From Methylococcus sp. (GTDB lineage: Bacteria > Pseudomonadota > Gammaproteobacteria > Methylococcales > Methylococcaceae): a stretch of 64,000 nucleotides of DNA. Within the stretch, counting starts at the first letter, position 1. Every line of letters starts with the position of its first letter. The DNA lies in the NCBI GenBank assembly GCA_028688525.1, contig JAQTYA010000008.1, positions 1-64,000 on the forward strand, read 5' to 3'. The position numbers were made by a program, and so were the translations under genes. Positions 1 through 9,746 of the stretch are shown here, piece by piece. A model generated the notes under the pieces. It was given only the letters and a program-made list of their open reading frames with translations. It was not told where the DNA came from and made no database searches.

Positions 1-28
1 CTTCGATGATCAGCAGGCTATTGGCCAT
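1..28 (-). CDS. Response regulator, N-terminus only (cut by window edge)
   Basis: Only nine codons are visible, reading MANSLLIIE from an ATG at 28. This hydrophobic beta-strand ending in an acidic residue is how receiver domains begin, just before the acidic pocket. The start overlaps the last codons of the upstream sensor kinase by 11 bases, so the two are translationally coupled and very probably form a cognate two-component pair. The output domain lies outside the window. The kinase is of the plain HAMP/HisKA type often paired with sigma54-dependent regulators, but that part is inference. Confidence 0.6.
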
Positions 29-1523
29 AGGCGGGGGTCTCTCCAGAAGCAGCAATGTGACGCGGGATGACGAGCGTGCAGCAGGCTCCGCCTTGTTCGC
101 GGTTGCTCAGTTGCATCTGACCGTTCACTTCGCGGATGAAGCGCTGCACCATGGCGAGGCCGAGGCCGGTGCCGCCTTGGCGTCCGGTCCCAAACGGACG
201 GATGCCTTGTTTCAATAATTCTTCCGAAAAACCTGGCCCATTGTCGCAGACCTGGATGATCAGCAGCGCGTTTTCGGCGCGGACTCCGATCTCGATTTTT
301 CCCGGTGCCGCGCCGATCGCCGCAGCCGCATTCAGAATCAGGTTGAGCAGGGCCTGCCGCAGCGTGCAATCCGGCAAATGGCATGACAGTTTATCGGGCA
401 CTTCGTAGCTCAAATCGATGTGGGTGGGAATCTGGTAGCGAGTCAACGCGACCAAGTCATGCAGCAATACCGCGAGATTGAAATCCCGGGACGGCGCCGG
501 TGTATGTTGGCCTTGAGCCAGCAGATCGTTGAGCAGCCGGGCCATCCGCTTGAGCTCGTCGATAATCAGCTCCAAGCGTTCGACTTGATCGGGATTGCCG
601 ACTTCGCTCTTGAGATTGCTGCAGCTCATCTGGATGCCTGCCAGCGGATTGCGCAATTCGTGGGCGATACCGGCGGCGAGTTCGCCCAGGGCGGCGAAGC
701 GCTCGGCCCGGGCCAGACTGTATTGTTGTTCGAGCAGGGCTTGGGTGGCCGAACGCACATCTGCTTCCAGCGATTCCGCATAGCGCCGCTTGGTTTCCTG
801 CAATTCGGCGAGCTGGCTCACCATGTCGTTGTAGCTGGTGAAAACCGGCAGCAATACGGGGTCCAGGTTGCGGGTTCCGATCGGCGAAAAATCTTCCAAG
901 GCGATCCGCGACAACAATTCCCGTAAATTCCGCAAGGGTTTTAGGATGCGGCGGGTCAGAAACAGCACCGTCACCAGCAAGATGGCTACGAGTGTCAGGC
1001 TGGCAAGGGTGATCTCGTTGCGGGTCTGTGTGCTTATGTCTTCTAGCAGTTCCTCCCGGCGGGCGGTTTCGGCGTCCAGCATTTCGCTCATGACATTGAG
1101 GGCCAGCAGCAGCCGAGTGCGCCGCGGGCGGGCGCCCAATTGGCCGAGCAGAGGATCGGTGAGATAGGCTTCGACGGTTTGGAGTTTGAGCGGCGAGTCG
1201 GGGTCGAAATGCTGGTCCGACTGACAGAGCTGGTTGAGGTCGCGCGCCAGCGCGTCGAACCGTCCCGGCCGAATGGCCTTGTCGCTGTCCTGCAGCGAAT
1301 CGTTCAGCGCCTTTTGCAGATCCAAGCCCGTTTGCATGATACGGTGTGCATAACTGACGTGGGCGCGTATGGTCTCGAACCGTTCCAGGTTGCGCCAGAT
1401 CATGCCCACCAGCACGGCTAGGACTAGCACGAGGAGGCCGAGCAATGCCCAGCCGCGAAGCTGGGCTGCACGGTAGACCAGGGGTTTCACGATGGGCATG
1501 TGGGTGCGCGGGGAAGGCAGCAT
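18..1523 (-). CDS. Membrane sensor histidine kinase (HAMP, HisKA, HATPase)
   Basis: A 501-residue two-component sensor kinase. Two membrane segments (about residues 26-41 and 171-190) bracket a periplasmic sensor region of about 130 residues that is mostly helical. A HAMP linker and a short coiled coil follow, then the HisKA H-box AGIAHELRNPLAG with the phospho-accepting His near residue 288. The ATPase domain shows an N-box near 393-402, DNGPGF near 427 and GGTGLGL near 450. The start at 1523 is preceded by an AGG seven bases upstream; an in-frame ATG at 1499 is the alternative. Longer readings run back into the sulP gene and are unlikely. The gene follows sulP by 37 bases, so bicarbonate or sulfate status is a possible but unproven signal. 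Confidence 0.93.
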   Translation of the reverse strand: MLPSPRTHMPIVKPLVYRAAQLRGWALLGLLVLVLAVLVGMIWRNLERFETIRAHVSYAHRIMQTGLDLQKALNDSLQDSDKAIRPGRFDALARDLNQLCQSDQHFDPDSPLKLQTVEAYLTDPLLGQLGARPRRTRLLLALNVMSEMLDAETARREELLEDISTQTRNEITLASLTLVAILLVTVLFLTRRILKPLRNLRELLSRIALEDFSPIGTRNLDPVLLPVFTSYNDMVSQLAELQETKRRYAESLEADVRSATQALLEQQYSLARAERFAALGELAAGIAHELRNPLAGIQMSCSNLKSEVGNPDQVERLELIIDELKRMARLLNDLLAQGQHTPAPSRDFNLAVLLHDLVALTRYQIPTHIDLSYEVPDKLSCHLPDCTLRQALLNLILNAAAAIGAAPGKIEIGVRAENALLIIQVCDNGPGFSEELLKQGIRPFGTGRQGGTGLGLAMVQRFIREVNGQMQLSNREQGGACCTLVIPRHIAASGETPAYGQ

Positions 1524-1560
1524 TATATAGCCTGGGCCCCAAAGTATAGGACGAGGCGCT

Positions 1561-3258
1561 TCAGCTCGCTTGCTTGCCCAGCTTAGCCTTGCCCGAGCCC
1601 TCCAATGGAGCTTTCCGCCTTCTCGCCGCCAAGGGGTGGTTCGAATACGGAACGTGGGATTCCAGCCCCCGCAGTTCGCAGCGTCCGCCCCGCTCAATAT
1701 AGTCGTGGCGGAAATGGTCGATGAATTCCATGACGGTGTGGTCGACGAAATCTGCGTTGGACAGGTCGAAGGTGATGCTCTTGCCTACGGGGAAGTCCGC
1801 GACTTCGCTCTTCAAGGCGATGAAGTTGGAGAAAATCGCCGATCCGTCGATGCGGATCACCAAGTGATCTGGAGCGGGCTCTTCGATGCGGTAGGAAATC
1901 TTGAGCAGATGCTTGGGGTGTACTCCCCGCGCCATGTGGATGAATAGCTTGGCGGTAATGCCGATGGCCACCCCGATTAGCAAATCCGTGGAGAGCACGC
2001 CGAGGATCGTGATCACGAACAAAGTCAGCTGCTCCCAGCCGATGTCCATGGTTTTGGCGAATTCCTTGGGAGAAGCCAGACGGAACCCTGTGTACACCAA
2101 GAGCGCAGCCAGCGAAGCCAGCGGAATTTCATGGATGAGATGAGGGAACGCCGCCACGAACAGCAGCAGGAAAGCGCCGTGGAAGAAATTTGCCCAGCCG
2201 GTCTTGGCCTCGTTGGTCACGTTGGCCGAACTGCGGACGATTTCCGCGATCAGAGGCAGGCCGCCAATGAGGCCGCAGACCAGGTTGCCGGCGCCGACCG
2301 CAGTGAGATCCCGATTTAGATCGGAATAGCGCTTGTAGGGATCGAGCTTATCCACGGCCACGGCGCTGAGGAGGGTTTCCAGGCTGCCGACCAGGCAGAT
2401 GCTGATGACGGCGCCCCAGAAATCCAACGTCCAAATCTTGGAAAAATCCGGGAAGTAGAAGCCGGCGGTAAAGTCGTCCGGTATCGTCACCAGAAACTTG
2501 GGGCCGATGGTGTATTCATGATGGGGCAGGATCGGGTTGTCCGGATGGAACATATATATATGCTCGTGATCCAGGTCGAAGTACTTGCCGAGCAGCATCC
2601 CGCCGATCACCACCAGCAAAGGTGCCGGCACCATTTTGAGATAACGATTCCGCATCAGCGACCAGGCGATGAGGATCAAAAGGCCCGCAGCGCCGATCAG
2701 CGCGATTTCCGGATTTGGGTCAAGCAGGCTTTCCGGTATTTCGGCGATGGTGGCGATCAGATCGTCGCTGGCGGCTTCGGGCTTGACCCCTACCATCACA
2801 TGGAACTGCTTAGCCATGATGATGATGCCGATCGCCGCCAGCATGCCGTGAACCACGGAAGCCGGAAAGTAGGCGTTGAGGCGTCCCGCCTTGAGCAGCC
2901 CTAGCGCGACTTGTAGCGCCGAGGCCACCACGATGGCGGCGAGCGTACAGCGGTAGCCCAACATCGCATCGCCCTGGCCCAGGGTTTGGGTTGCGGCGAG
3001 TATAACTACGATGAGGCCGGCTGCCGGCCCGTTGATGGTCATGTAGGAACCGTTGATCCGCGAGACCAGCAGGCCGCCGATTACGGCGGAGATGATGCCG
3101 GCCATCGGCGGAAAGCCCGAGGCCATGGCGATCCCCAGACACAAGGGTAGGGCGATGAGGAAAACCAGAAAGCCGGAAATGGCGTCGTTTTTCCAGTGGG
3201 CGCGTAACCCGGCTATGCCTCGCAGAGGCGTGCTGTGAGAAATCGTCGATGTTGTCAT
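1561..3258 (-). CDS. SulP family inorganic anion transporter with C-terminal STAS domain
   Basis: A 565-residue inner-membrane transporter of the SLC26/SulP family. The N-terminal part (from about residue 25) is a long run of hydrophobic segments starting with an ISGFLVFLIALPLCLG-type helix and PPMAGI motif typical of SulP. The last 110 residues form a STAS domain, including VIRIDGSAIFSNF and a conserved ITFDLSNADFVD core. Family members carry sulfate or, in many aquatic and C1 bacteria, bicarbonate; the sequence does not decide which. No carbonic anhydrase gene is adjacent. The start at 3258 is chosen because the protein then begins directly before the first helix; an in-frame ATG at 3318 would add 20 residues of unlikely sequence. 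It probably shares a transcript with the sensor kinase downstream. Confidence 0.93.
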   Translation of the reverse strand: MTTSTISHSTPLRGIAGLRAHWKNDAISGFLVFLIALPLCLGIAMASGFPPMAGIISAVIGGLLVSRINGSYMTINGPAAGLIVVILAATQTLGQGDAMLGYRCTLAAIVVASALQVALGLLKAGRLNAYFPASVVHGMLAAIGIIIMAKQFHVMVGVKPEAASDDLIATIAEIPESLLDPNPEIALIGAAGLLILIAWSLMRNRYLKMVPAPLLVVIGGMLLGKYFDLDHEHIYMFHPDNPILPHHEYTIGPKFLVTIPDDFTAGFYFPDFSKIWTLDFWGAVISICLVGSLETLLSAVAVDKLDPYKRYSDLNRDLTAVGAGNLVCGLIGGLPLIAEIVRSSANVTNEAKTGWANFFHGAFLLLFVAAFPHLIHEIPLASLAALLVYTGFRLASPKEFAKTMDIGWEQLTLFVITILGVLSTDLLIGVAIGITAKLFIHMARGVHPKHLLKISYRIEEPAPDHLVIRIDGSAIFSNFIALKSEVADFPVGKSITFDLSNADFVDHTVMEFIDHFRHDYIERGGRCELRGLESHVPYSNHPLAARRRKAPLEGSGKAKLGKQAS

Positions 3259-3384
3259 GAGTTGACTCGCATGGCGGCTGAAGTTCGGTATCTTCAAGCC
3301 AAGCGAAGACCGTGCCATTCTTCAATCTACTGAAAAACGGCCTGTCGGCTATGGGTGCCGCGAGAGAATCCGGCGCTGCTGGTT

Positions 3385-3409
3385 TGCACCGCCCATCATG
3401 GGCGGTGCA
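3385..3409. promoter_or_regulatory. 25-base perfect palindrome in divergent intergenic region
   Basis: Two 12-base arms, TGCACCGCCCAT and its exact reverse complement, flank a single central C. The element lies between the divergent sulP and inositol-monophosphatase-family genes, 126 bases upstream of sulP and 77 bases upstream of the phosphatase. No T-run follows on either strand, so it is not an intrinsic terminator. A dimeric regulator's operator is the simplest reading. No regulator can be named from the sequence. Confidence 0.5.
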
Positions 3410-3486
3410 TATACACCGTGGTTTGCCGGACGCCTTTTTGGCTTTCGCGTAAACTTGTCTGATCGTTAGATAGGATCTACCGGAAA

Positions 3487-4296
3487 ATGTTTCCAGAAAT
3501 TCCAGTGCTTCAATCCTTGCTCAAAGAAGTCGCAAGCGAGGAGTTGCTTCCACGTTTTGCCCATGCCCAGCGTTCGATCAAGCCCGATGGCAGTATCGTG
3601 ACAGAGGCCGATTTTGCCGTGCAGGAGCGCCTGATCCGGGCGCTGCGCCAGTTGACGCCGGATTTCGGCGTGCTTGGCGAGGAAATGAGCGAGGAGGAGC
3701 AGCGGGAGCTTCTGGCTTCGGTCGAGCAGGGGTTGTGGTGTCTGGATCCGCTGGACGGGACCAGCAATTTCGCCGCGGGCGTTCCGTTTTTCGCGATTTC
3801 GCTGGCCTTGGTTCGGCAGGGGCGTCCGGTGCTGGGGCTGGTCTACGATCCGTTGCGCGAGGAGTGTTTTCACGCCGCGGCCGGCGGCGGAGCCTGGCTG
3901 AATAGCGAACGGCTGTTGCAGCGTCGGATAGGCCTGCCGCTGGCGCGCTGCATTGCAGTAGTCGATTTCAAGCGGCTGGAGAGAGATTTGAAGCGCCGCC
4001 TAGTGGATGAGCCTCCGTTCAGCTCGCAGCGCAATTTCGGTTCGACAGCCTTGGAATGGTGCTGGCTCGCGGCGGGCCGCTGTCATGTCTATCTGCATGG
4101 CAGGCAAAAACTGTGGGATTACGCTGCCGGCTTGCTGATTCTGGGAGAGGCGGGCGGAAGGGAAACGCGGTTGGACCCCGACGAGTCCGAAGTGAGCAGC
4201 ATGGGCTCGCGCTCGGCGGTGGCTGCGCTCGATCCCGACTTGTTCGCCGAGTGGACGGCATGGCTGGGACTGGATAAGCGATTTTTGGGAAAATAG
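3487..4296 (+). CDS. Inositol monophosphatase family protein
   Basis: A 269-residue Mg2+-dependent phosphatase of the IMPase/SuhB/HisN fold. The metal-binding motifs are present: GEE at residues 64-66, DPLDGTSNF at 87-95, and a C-terminal WDYAAG. Length fits the family. The preserved DPLDGT motif is the catalytic metal and lithium site. The substrate cannot be fixed: inositol phosphates, histidinol phosphate, PAP and fructose bisphosphate are all used by relatives. No his genes are nearby; the CysB- and CysH-like genes 0.5-2.3 kb away make a PAP/sulfur role conceivable, but the reductase there looks APS-type, which weakens that. Transcription is divergent from sulP. Confidence 0.9.
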   Translation: MFPEIPVLQSLLKEVASEELLPRFAHAQRSIKPDGSIVTEADFAVQERLIRALRQLTPDFGVLGEEMSEEEQRELLASVEQGLWCLDPLDGTSNFAAGVPFFAISLALVRQGRPVLGLVYDPLREECFHAAAGGGAWLNSERLLQRRIGLPLARCIAVVDFKRLERDLKRRLVDEPPFSSQRNFGSTALEWCWLAAGRCHVYLHGRQKLWDYAAGLLILGEAGGRETRLDPDESEVSSMGSRSAVAALDPDLFAEWTAWLGLDKRFLGK

Positions 4297-4406
4297 AGGG
4301 AGGCATGTAAAATGCGTGCCCACGAAGCTGGAGCGGAAAGACTGGATCCCGCGCCGGACATGCCCAACGCTTCCTTGGGAAGCGCTCGACCTTTAGGATT
4401 GCTCAG

Positions 4407-4730
4407 ATGGCTTTTGTTGTTACCGAAAACTGCATCAAATGCAAATTTACCGATTGCGTTGATGTTTGCCCCGTGGATTGTTTTCACGAGGGACCCAATT
4501 TTCTCGTCATCGACCCCGACGAATGTATCGATTGTACGTTGTGCGAGCCAGAATGCCCGGCGCATGCCATCTACTCCGAAGACGAACTGCCGGAGGGGCA
4601 GGAGCAGTTCATTGAGTTGAATGCTGAGCTGTCCAAAACCTGGCCCAGTATTTCCGAAGTGAAGGAAGCGTTGGCCGATGCCGACGAATGGAATGGCAAA
4701 CCGGACAAGCTCCAATATCTTGAGCGCTAA
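4407..4730 (+). CDS. fdxA: 7Fe ferredoxin (3Fe-4S/4Fe-4S), FdxA
   Basis: A 107-residue soluble electron carrier very close in layout to Azotobacter ferredoxin I. Counting without the initiator Met, cysteines fall at 8, 11, 16, 20 and 24 ([17 protein letters not shown]) and again in [12 protein letters not shown]. The first motif has the altered spacing that gives a 3Fe-4S cluster, the second binds 4Fe-4S. The C-terminal extension (about residues 60-107) with ELNAELS and the end KLQYLER is the usual helical cap of this type. AGGA about ten bases upstream supports the ATG. It is separated by 110 bases from the phosphatase and by 81 from cysB, so it may be monocistronic. Confidence 0.97.
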   Translation: MAFVVTENCIKCKFTDCVDVCPVDCFHEGPNFLVIDPDECIDCTLCEPECPAHAIYSEDELPEGQEQFIELNAELSKTWPSISEVKEALADADEWNGKPDKLQYLER

Positions 4731-4739
4731 TCGCTCTAG

Positions 4740-5786
<1,047 letters not shown>

Positions 5787-5799
5787 GCTCTTGGGCTTG

Positions 5800-6519
5800 T
5801 TAGCCTTTGGAGTCGCCGACGTGTAGTCCGCACTCTTTCTTGAGCGCATCCTCCCACCACCAGCGGCCTTCGCGCTCGTGCTGGTTGGGACGGATCGGGC
5901 GGGTGCAGGGTTCGCAGCCTATGCTCGCATAGCCTTTTAGATGCAGGGCGTTGAAGGGAATGTCGCAGGCGGCGATATAGTCCCAGACCTGGGACGAGGT
6001 CCAGTTGGCCAGCGGATTGAACTTCACCAAAGGATGCTCGGTGCTGGCGAAACCGGGGTCGGATTCGACTTCCGGCACCGCCTGTCGGGTCGGGTTCTGG
6101 TCCCGGCGCTGGCCGGTGATCCAGGCATCTAGCGTCGCCAGCTTGCGGCGCAGCGGGCCGACCTTGCGGATGCCGCAGCATTCCTGGTGCCCGTCCCGAT
6201 AGAAGCCGAACAAACCCTTTTCCCGCACCATCGCTTCCAGTGCGGCAGAGTCTGGACACAGTACTTCCAACCGGATGGGAAAGCGTTCGCGTACTTCCTC
6301 GATGAAGCGGTAGGTTTCGGCATGCAAGCGGCCGGTATCCAGCGTGAAGACCTCAAGGCCCGGACGGATGCGCGCAGCCATTTCGACCAGTACCACGTCT
6401 TCCGCGCCGCTGAAGGAAAGGGCGATGCGTTCGAAGCGGTTCAATGCGGTTTCCAGTACGGTGCGTGGAGATCGGTTGGCCAATTCGGCCTGGAGTGTTT
6501 CGATTTCTGCGGGTGTCAT
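5800..6519 (-). CDS. cysH: Assimilatory APS reductase (4Fe-4S type), CysH
   Basis: A 239-residue adenylyl-sulfate reductase that makes sulfite using thioredoxin or glutaredoxin. The ATP-pyrophosphatase-like SFSGAED lies at residues 35-41. The two cysteine pairs that bind the 4Fe-4S cluster are present: CC at 114-115 and CxxC at 202-205 (GCEPCT). The catalytic Cys230 sits in ECGLH. PAPS-type enzymes such as the E. coli protein lack the paired cysteines, so this should act on APS directly. It lies 29 bases downstream of gshA and so is the likely last gene of that operon. Confidence 0.95.
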   Translation of the reverse strand: MTPAEIETLQAELANRSPRTVLETALNRFERIALSFSGAEDVVLVEMAARIRPGLEVFTLDTGRLHAETYRFIEEVRERFPIRLEVLCPDSAALEAMVREKGLFGFYRDGHQECCGIRKVGPLRRKLATLDAWITGQRRDQNPTRQAVPEVESDPGFASTEHPLVKFNPLANWTSSQVWDYIAACDIPFNALHLKGYASIGCEPCTRPIRPNQHEREGRWWWEDALKKECGLHVGDSKG

Positions 6520-6548
6520 GCGGTCGAGGTTATCGCCTGTGGGTTCAT

Positions 6549-8132
6549 TTAGGTTTGAGCGAAATAATGCTGCAGGAACTCGGCGAAGGGCAGCGTGTCT
6601 GCCGCTTCGATCGATTCCTGTTCCGCGATGGAGTTTTCAGCCATGCGCTGCATCGCCGCGGCCGTTTCCGGAGTCAAGGGACTGCCGCGCATCGTCTCGG
6701 CATGCTGCAGGGACAGGCGTTGCGCGAACTCGGTGAAGGACTCGCGGTTGCCGCGCATTTCCCTTAGCATGCGGGCCGAAGGCAGGTGCTGATCCGGATC
6801 GGCGATCGCTAGGTACTGCCGTTCCAGCGTGGCGGAAAAGGGCTGGTCGGCGGCGCCTTCGTCCAAGGCCGCGGCGATTGGTGCCATGGATTCGCACAGT
6901 TGTTTCGCCCACAGCCGAAGATCCGCCGGCCCCTCTTCCCTGATCAGCACCATGCCCGGCGTGCGTCCGCAACAGGCGGTGGCCAGCATGTTGTTCGCCG
7001 CGGTTTTCTTTTCCTCGACGTTCATCGGCGGGCTGTCGGCCAGCAAGGACAGCAGCATGAAGGTTTCCAGGAACTGCAGCTGTTCGAGACTGATGCCGGC
7101 CGGGTGGTAGCAGTTCAGGTCTACCGAGCGCAGCTCGAGATAGCTGACCCCGCGCTTCTTCAGCGCCAGAGTGGGCATTTCGCCGGAGCGGGTGATCTGC
7201 TTCGGTCGCACCGTGCTGTAGTATTCGTTTTCGATCTGCAGGATGTTGGCGTTGAGCTGCCGGTATTCGCCGTCGGCATCGACGCCGATGGCCTGGTAGG
7301 GCGCATAGGGCGTGGAGATGGCGCGGCTCAGATTACTGACGTAGTCATCGAGATCGTTGGACGAAACGTCTAGGCTGGCCTGGTTGTCGTTGCGGTAGCC
7401 GATGTCGCTCATGCGCAGCGATGTCGCATAGGGTCGGTGCCAGGTGGCTGCGTCGAGTTCGGCGAAGCTGGCCGCCAGCGGGGTTTCCCGGCCGGCGAGG
7501 AAGGACTTGCTCATTGCCGGCGAGGCGCCGAACAGGTAAAGGATCAGCCAGCCGAAGCGCTGGATGTTGCGCAGCATGCCGAAATAGCGGTCCGCGATAA
7601 ACTGCGGGAGCGGTCGGCGGTCGCCGGACAATTCTTGCAGTACCGGCCACAAATCCTCATTCACCGAATAATTGAAGTGCACCCCGGCGATGGCTTGCAT
7701 TGCGCGCCCGTAGCGGTATCCCAGGCCGCGCCGGTAGACGTGTTTCATCTTGCCGATGTTGGAACGGCCATAGACTGCGATAGGAATGCTTGCGTCCCCG
7801 TCGATGCGGCAAGGCATCGAGGTTGCCAGCAGCAGTTCGCCGTCGATGTTGGCGTGTACGAAACGATGAATGTCTTCCATCGCCGCCAAGGTGTCGGCGC
7901 TGTCCTCAAAAGGCGGGGTGATCAGTTCGATCAGCGCCTCGGAATAGTCGGTGGTGATAGCGGAGTGAGTCAGCGCCGAGCCCAGTGCCTTCGGGTGTGG
8001 CGTTTGCGCGATTTCGCCGGCCGCCGTGATGCGCAGGCTCTCCTTTTCCAGGCCTTTCAATCCCTTTCGCAGCAAATGCGCCTGCCCGGCGCGGGCAAGC
8101 TGCTCGAGCCGCGAATCGATGAGTTTTCTCAA
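6549..8132 (-). CDS. gshA: Glutamate-cysteine ligase, GshA
   Basis: A 527-residue ATP-dependent enzyme that makes gamma-glutamylcysteine, the first step of glutathione synthesis. It begins with the type 1 (E. coli) pattern: LLRKGLKGLEKESLRI near residues 20-36 and the conserved ITTDYSEALIELITPP near 60-75, followed by GIHFNYS-like GVHFNYSVNEDLW. Length equals the usual 515-530 residues. No gshB is in the window. It lies upstream of cysH on the same strand, so sulfate reduction and thiol synthesis would be expressed together. Confidence 0.97.
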   Translation of the reverse strand: MRKLIDSRLEQLARAGQAHLLRKGLKGLEKESLRITAAGEIAQTPHPKALGSALTHSAITTDYSEALIELITPPFEDSADTLAAMEDIHRFVHANIDGELLLATSMPCRIDGDASIPIAVYGRSNIGKMKHVYRRGLGYRYGRAMQAIAGVHFNYSVNEDLWPVLQELSGDRRPLPQFIADRYFGMLRNIQRFGWLILYLFGASPAMSKSFLAGRETPLAASFAELDAATWHRPYATSLRMSDIGYRNDNQASLDVSSNDLDDYVSNLSRAISTPYAPYQAIGVDADGEYRQLNANILQIENEYYSTVRPKQITRSGEMPTLALKKRGVSYLELRSVDLNCYHPAGISLEQLQFLETFMLLSLLADSPPMNVEEKKTAANNMLATACCGRTPGMVLIREEGPADLRLWAKQLCESMAPIAAALDEGAADQPFSATLERQYLAIADPDQHLPSARMLREMRGNRESFTEFAQRLSLQHAETMRGSPLTPETAAAMQRMAENSIAEQESIEAADTLPFAEFLQHYFAQT

Positions 8133-8178
8133 GCGCTGAAATCCTGAAAGATATTTTGCCGTGATCGTTGGGACGGGC

Positions 8179-8556
8179 TTACCAGCTGAACAGAACCCAC
8201 TGCGGGACGTCCATGCTGCGGGCCAGGTCGGTGGTGCGGACGTCCATATTGCCGTCGCCGTCCTTGTCCATCAGAACGTAGGGCGGGCCGATCTTAGGCT
8301 TGACCTTTACCATGTAGAGCTTGCCGTTGATGCGGTATTCCTCGTAGAGGTCGTCGCCTTTGCGCATGATGGTCACGTCCGGCTCCAGCTCTTCGCCGCT
8401 CTGGACCGGCCCCGGAATGTCGGGCGGATCGGGTACCGGCTGAAGCTTGCCTTCCTCCGGGGAATCGATGCCCCAGGCAAGCGGCGCAAGCAGCAAAAGC
8501 AGTAAAGGCAGTCGTCGGATCGGGAATGGCATGGCCGTCGTCGAGGTATCCGTCAT
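8179..8556 (-). CDS. DUF2782 family exported protein
   Basis: A 125-residue protein of unknown function. The N-terminus has a basic stretch and a leucine-rich core (RRLPLLLLLLAPLAWG), which looks like a Sec signal peptide. The mature part is small, acidic, and has the family features EPDVTIMRKGDD, YRINGKLYMVKVKP and GPPYVLMDKDGDG. DUF2782 proteins occur next to various housekeeping genes in gammaproteobacteria. A shorter start at ATG 8532 would also leave a complete signal peptide. It sits between lplT (17 bases upstream) and gshA (46 bases downstream) in one run. Confidence 0.82.
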   Translation of the reverse strand: MTDTSTTAMPFPIRRLPLLLLLLAPLAWGIDSPEEGKLQPVPDPPDIPGPVQSGEELEPDVTIMRKGDDLYEEYRINGKLYMVKVKPKIGPPYVLMDKDGDGNMDVRTTDLARSMDVPQWVLFSW

Positions 8557-8573
8557 TCGGGGCGCTAATCATA

Positions 8574-9746
8574 TTACAGATTCTGCTCCGCGTCGGTATC
8601 GCGCGGCAGCCGCAGGGATATCCTGACGACGAAGGCGAGTACGATCGCGCCCATGGTCAGCAGGATCACGATCGGGTCGGCGCCGTGGGCTGCTGCTGCG
8701 GTATAGAGACCGACTGCCGTCAGCATGGCGGCGTTCAGGAAAAAATTCTGAATCGCCACGGCGATGCCGGCACCGACATTGCGATGGCCGATGTCCTGGA
8801 TGGCGGCGTTGAGCGGTACCACGAAGAAACCGCCGGCGATGCCGATGCCGAGCAGAGCGGCGCGGGCGGACCAGATGTCGGACGAGGCGGCCAGCAGGCC
8901 GAACATGAGGGCAATGGCGTAGCCGGCATAGCGGGTGCGGCGGATCGCGGCGAGCGGAATCCAACGCGGGGCCAGGGCTGCACCGATCACGATGCCGATG
9001 GCTGTGAACAGGGTCAGCTCGGCGATGTCGGTGGCGGTCTGAGTGTGGAGTACATCGGGTGCCCAGGCGACCAGCACGACGCGCAGAGTCGCGGCGGCGG
9101 CCCAAAACATGGCCAGGCCCAGCAACACCAGCCGGGCTCTGCGGGATTGCAGCAGGGCTTTGCTCTGAGTGACCAGTTGGCGGACGGCGGGGGTTTCGCT
9201 GTGGTGGCGTGCCGGCAATTTCGGCAGCAGTAGGCCGACCAGCACGGAAGCCAGGAAGCAGCCGCAGATGACCGCCAGGGCCGCCGGGATCGAGTGGTCG
9301 GCGATGCGGGCGCCGCCGACAGTCCCGAATAGAATGGCGGCGATGGTGGCGCCTTCCACCCAGCCGTTAGCTTTGACGAGGTGATCCTTGTCGGCGATTT
9401 CCGGCAGGATGCCGTACTTGGCCGGGCTGTAAAGCGCGGCCCCGGCTCCGACCAGCGAATAGGCGATGAGAGGCTCGACGCCGCCGAGCAGCAACAAGCC
9501 GCCCGCCGCCTTGATGAGGTTGGCGATGATCAGCACCCGAGGCTTGGATAGGCGGTCGGCCCAGATGCCTACCCAGGGGGCGAGCGTGACATAGGCGACC
9601 AGGAATACGCTTTGCAAAGCGGGGATGTACCACTCCTCGCGTCCGCCGTCCTGTAGCACGATGGCGATCACGGTGAACAGAATCGCGTTGTCGGCGAATG
9701 CGGAGAGGAACTGGGCGACGACTAGCGGAGCGAGGTCTTTGATCAT
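8574..9746 (-). CDS. lplT: Lysophospholipid transporter, LplT
   Basis: A 390-residue major facilitator that flips lysophospholipids from the outer to the inner leaflet of the inner membrane. It contains twelve hydrophobic stretches. The LplT-type N-terminus reads FLSAFADNAILF, and the loop after helix 2 is WVGIWADRLSKPR. Its ATG lies inside the stop of aas (4-base overlap), the standard partner, whose acyltransferase re-acylates the imported lipid. In enterobacteria lplT-aas is the same pair in the same order but here aas comes first. Confidence 0.93.
   Translation of the reverse strand: MIKDLAPLVVAQFLSAFADNAILFTVIAIVLQDGGREEWYIPALQSVFLVAYVTLAPWVGIWADRLSKPRVLIIANLIKAAGGLLLLGGVEPLIAYSLVGAGAALYSPAKYGILPEIADKDHLVKANGWVEGATIAAILFGTVGGARIADHSIPAALAVICGCFLASVLVGLLLPKLPARHHSETPAVRQLVTQSKALLQSRRARLVLLGLAMFWAAAATLRVVLVAWAPDVLHTQTATDIAELTLFTAIGIVIGAALAPRWIPLAAIRRTRYAGYAIALMFGLLAASSDIWSARAALLGIGIAGGFFVVPLNAAIQDIGHRNVGAGIAVAIQNFFLNAAMLTAVGLYTAAAAHGADPIVILLTMGAIVLAFVVRISLRLPRDTDAEQNL

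Noticed and set aside
457..1542. 361-codon open frame in the histidine kinase region
   Set aside because: Same strand, other frame; Arg/Pro/Ala-rich composition typical of shadows, with the kinase motifs all in the other frame.
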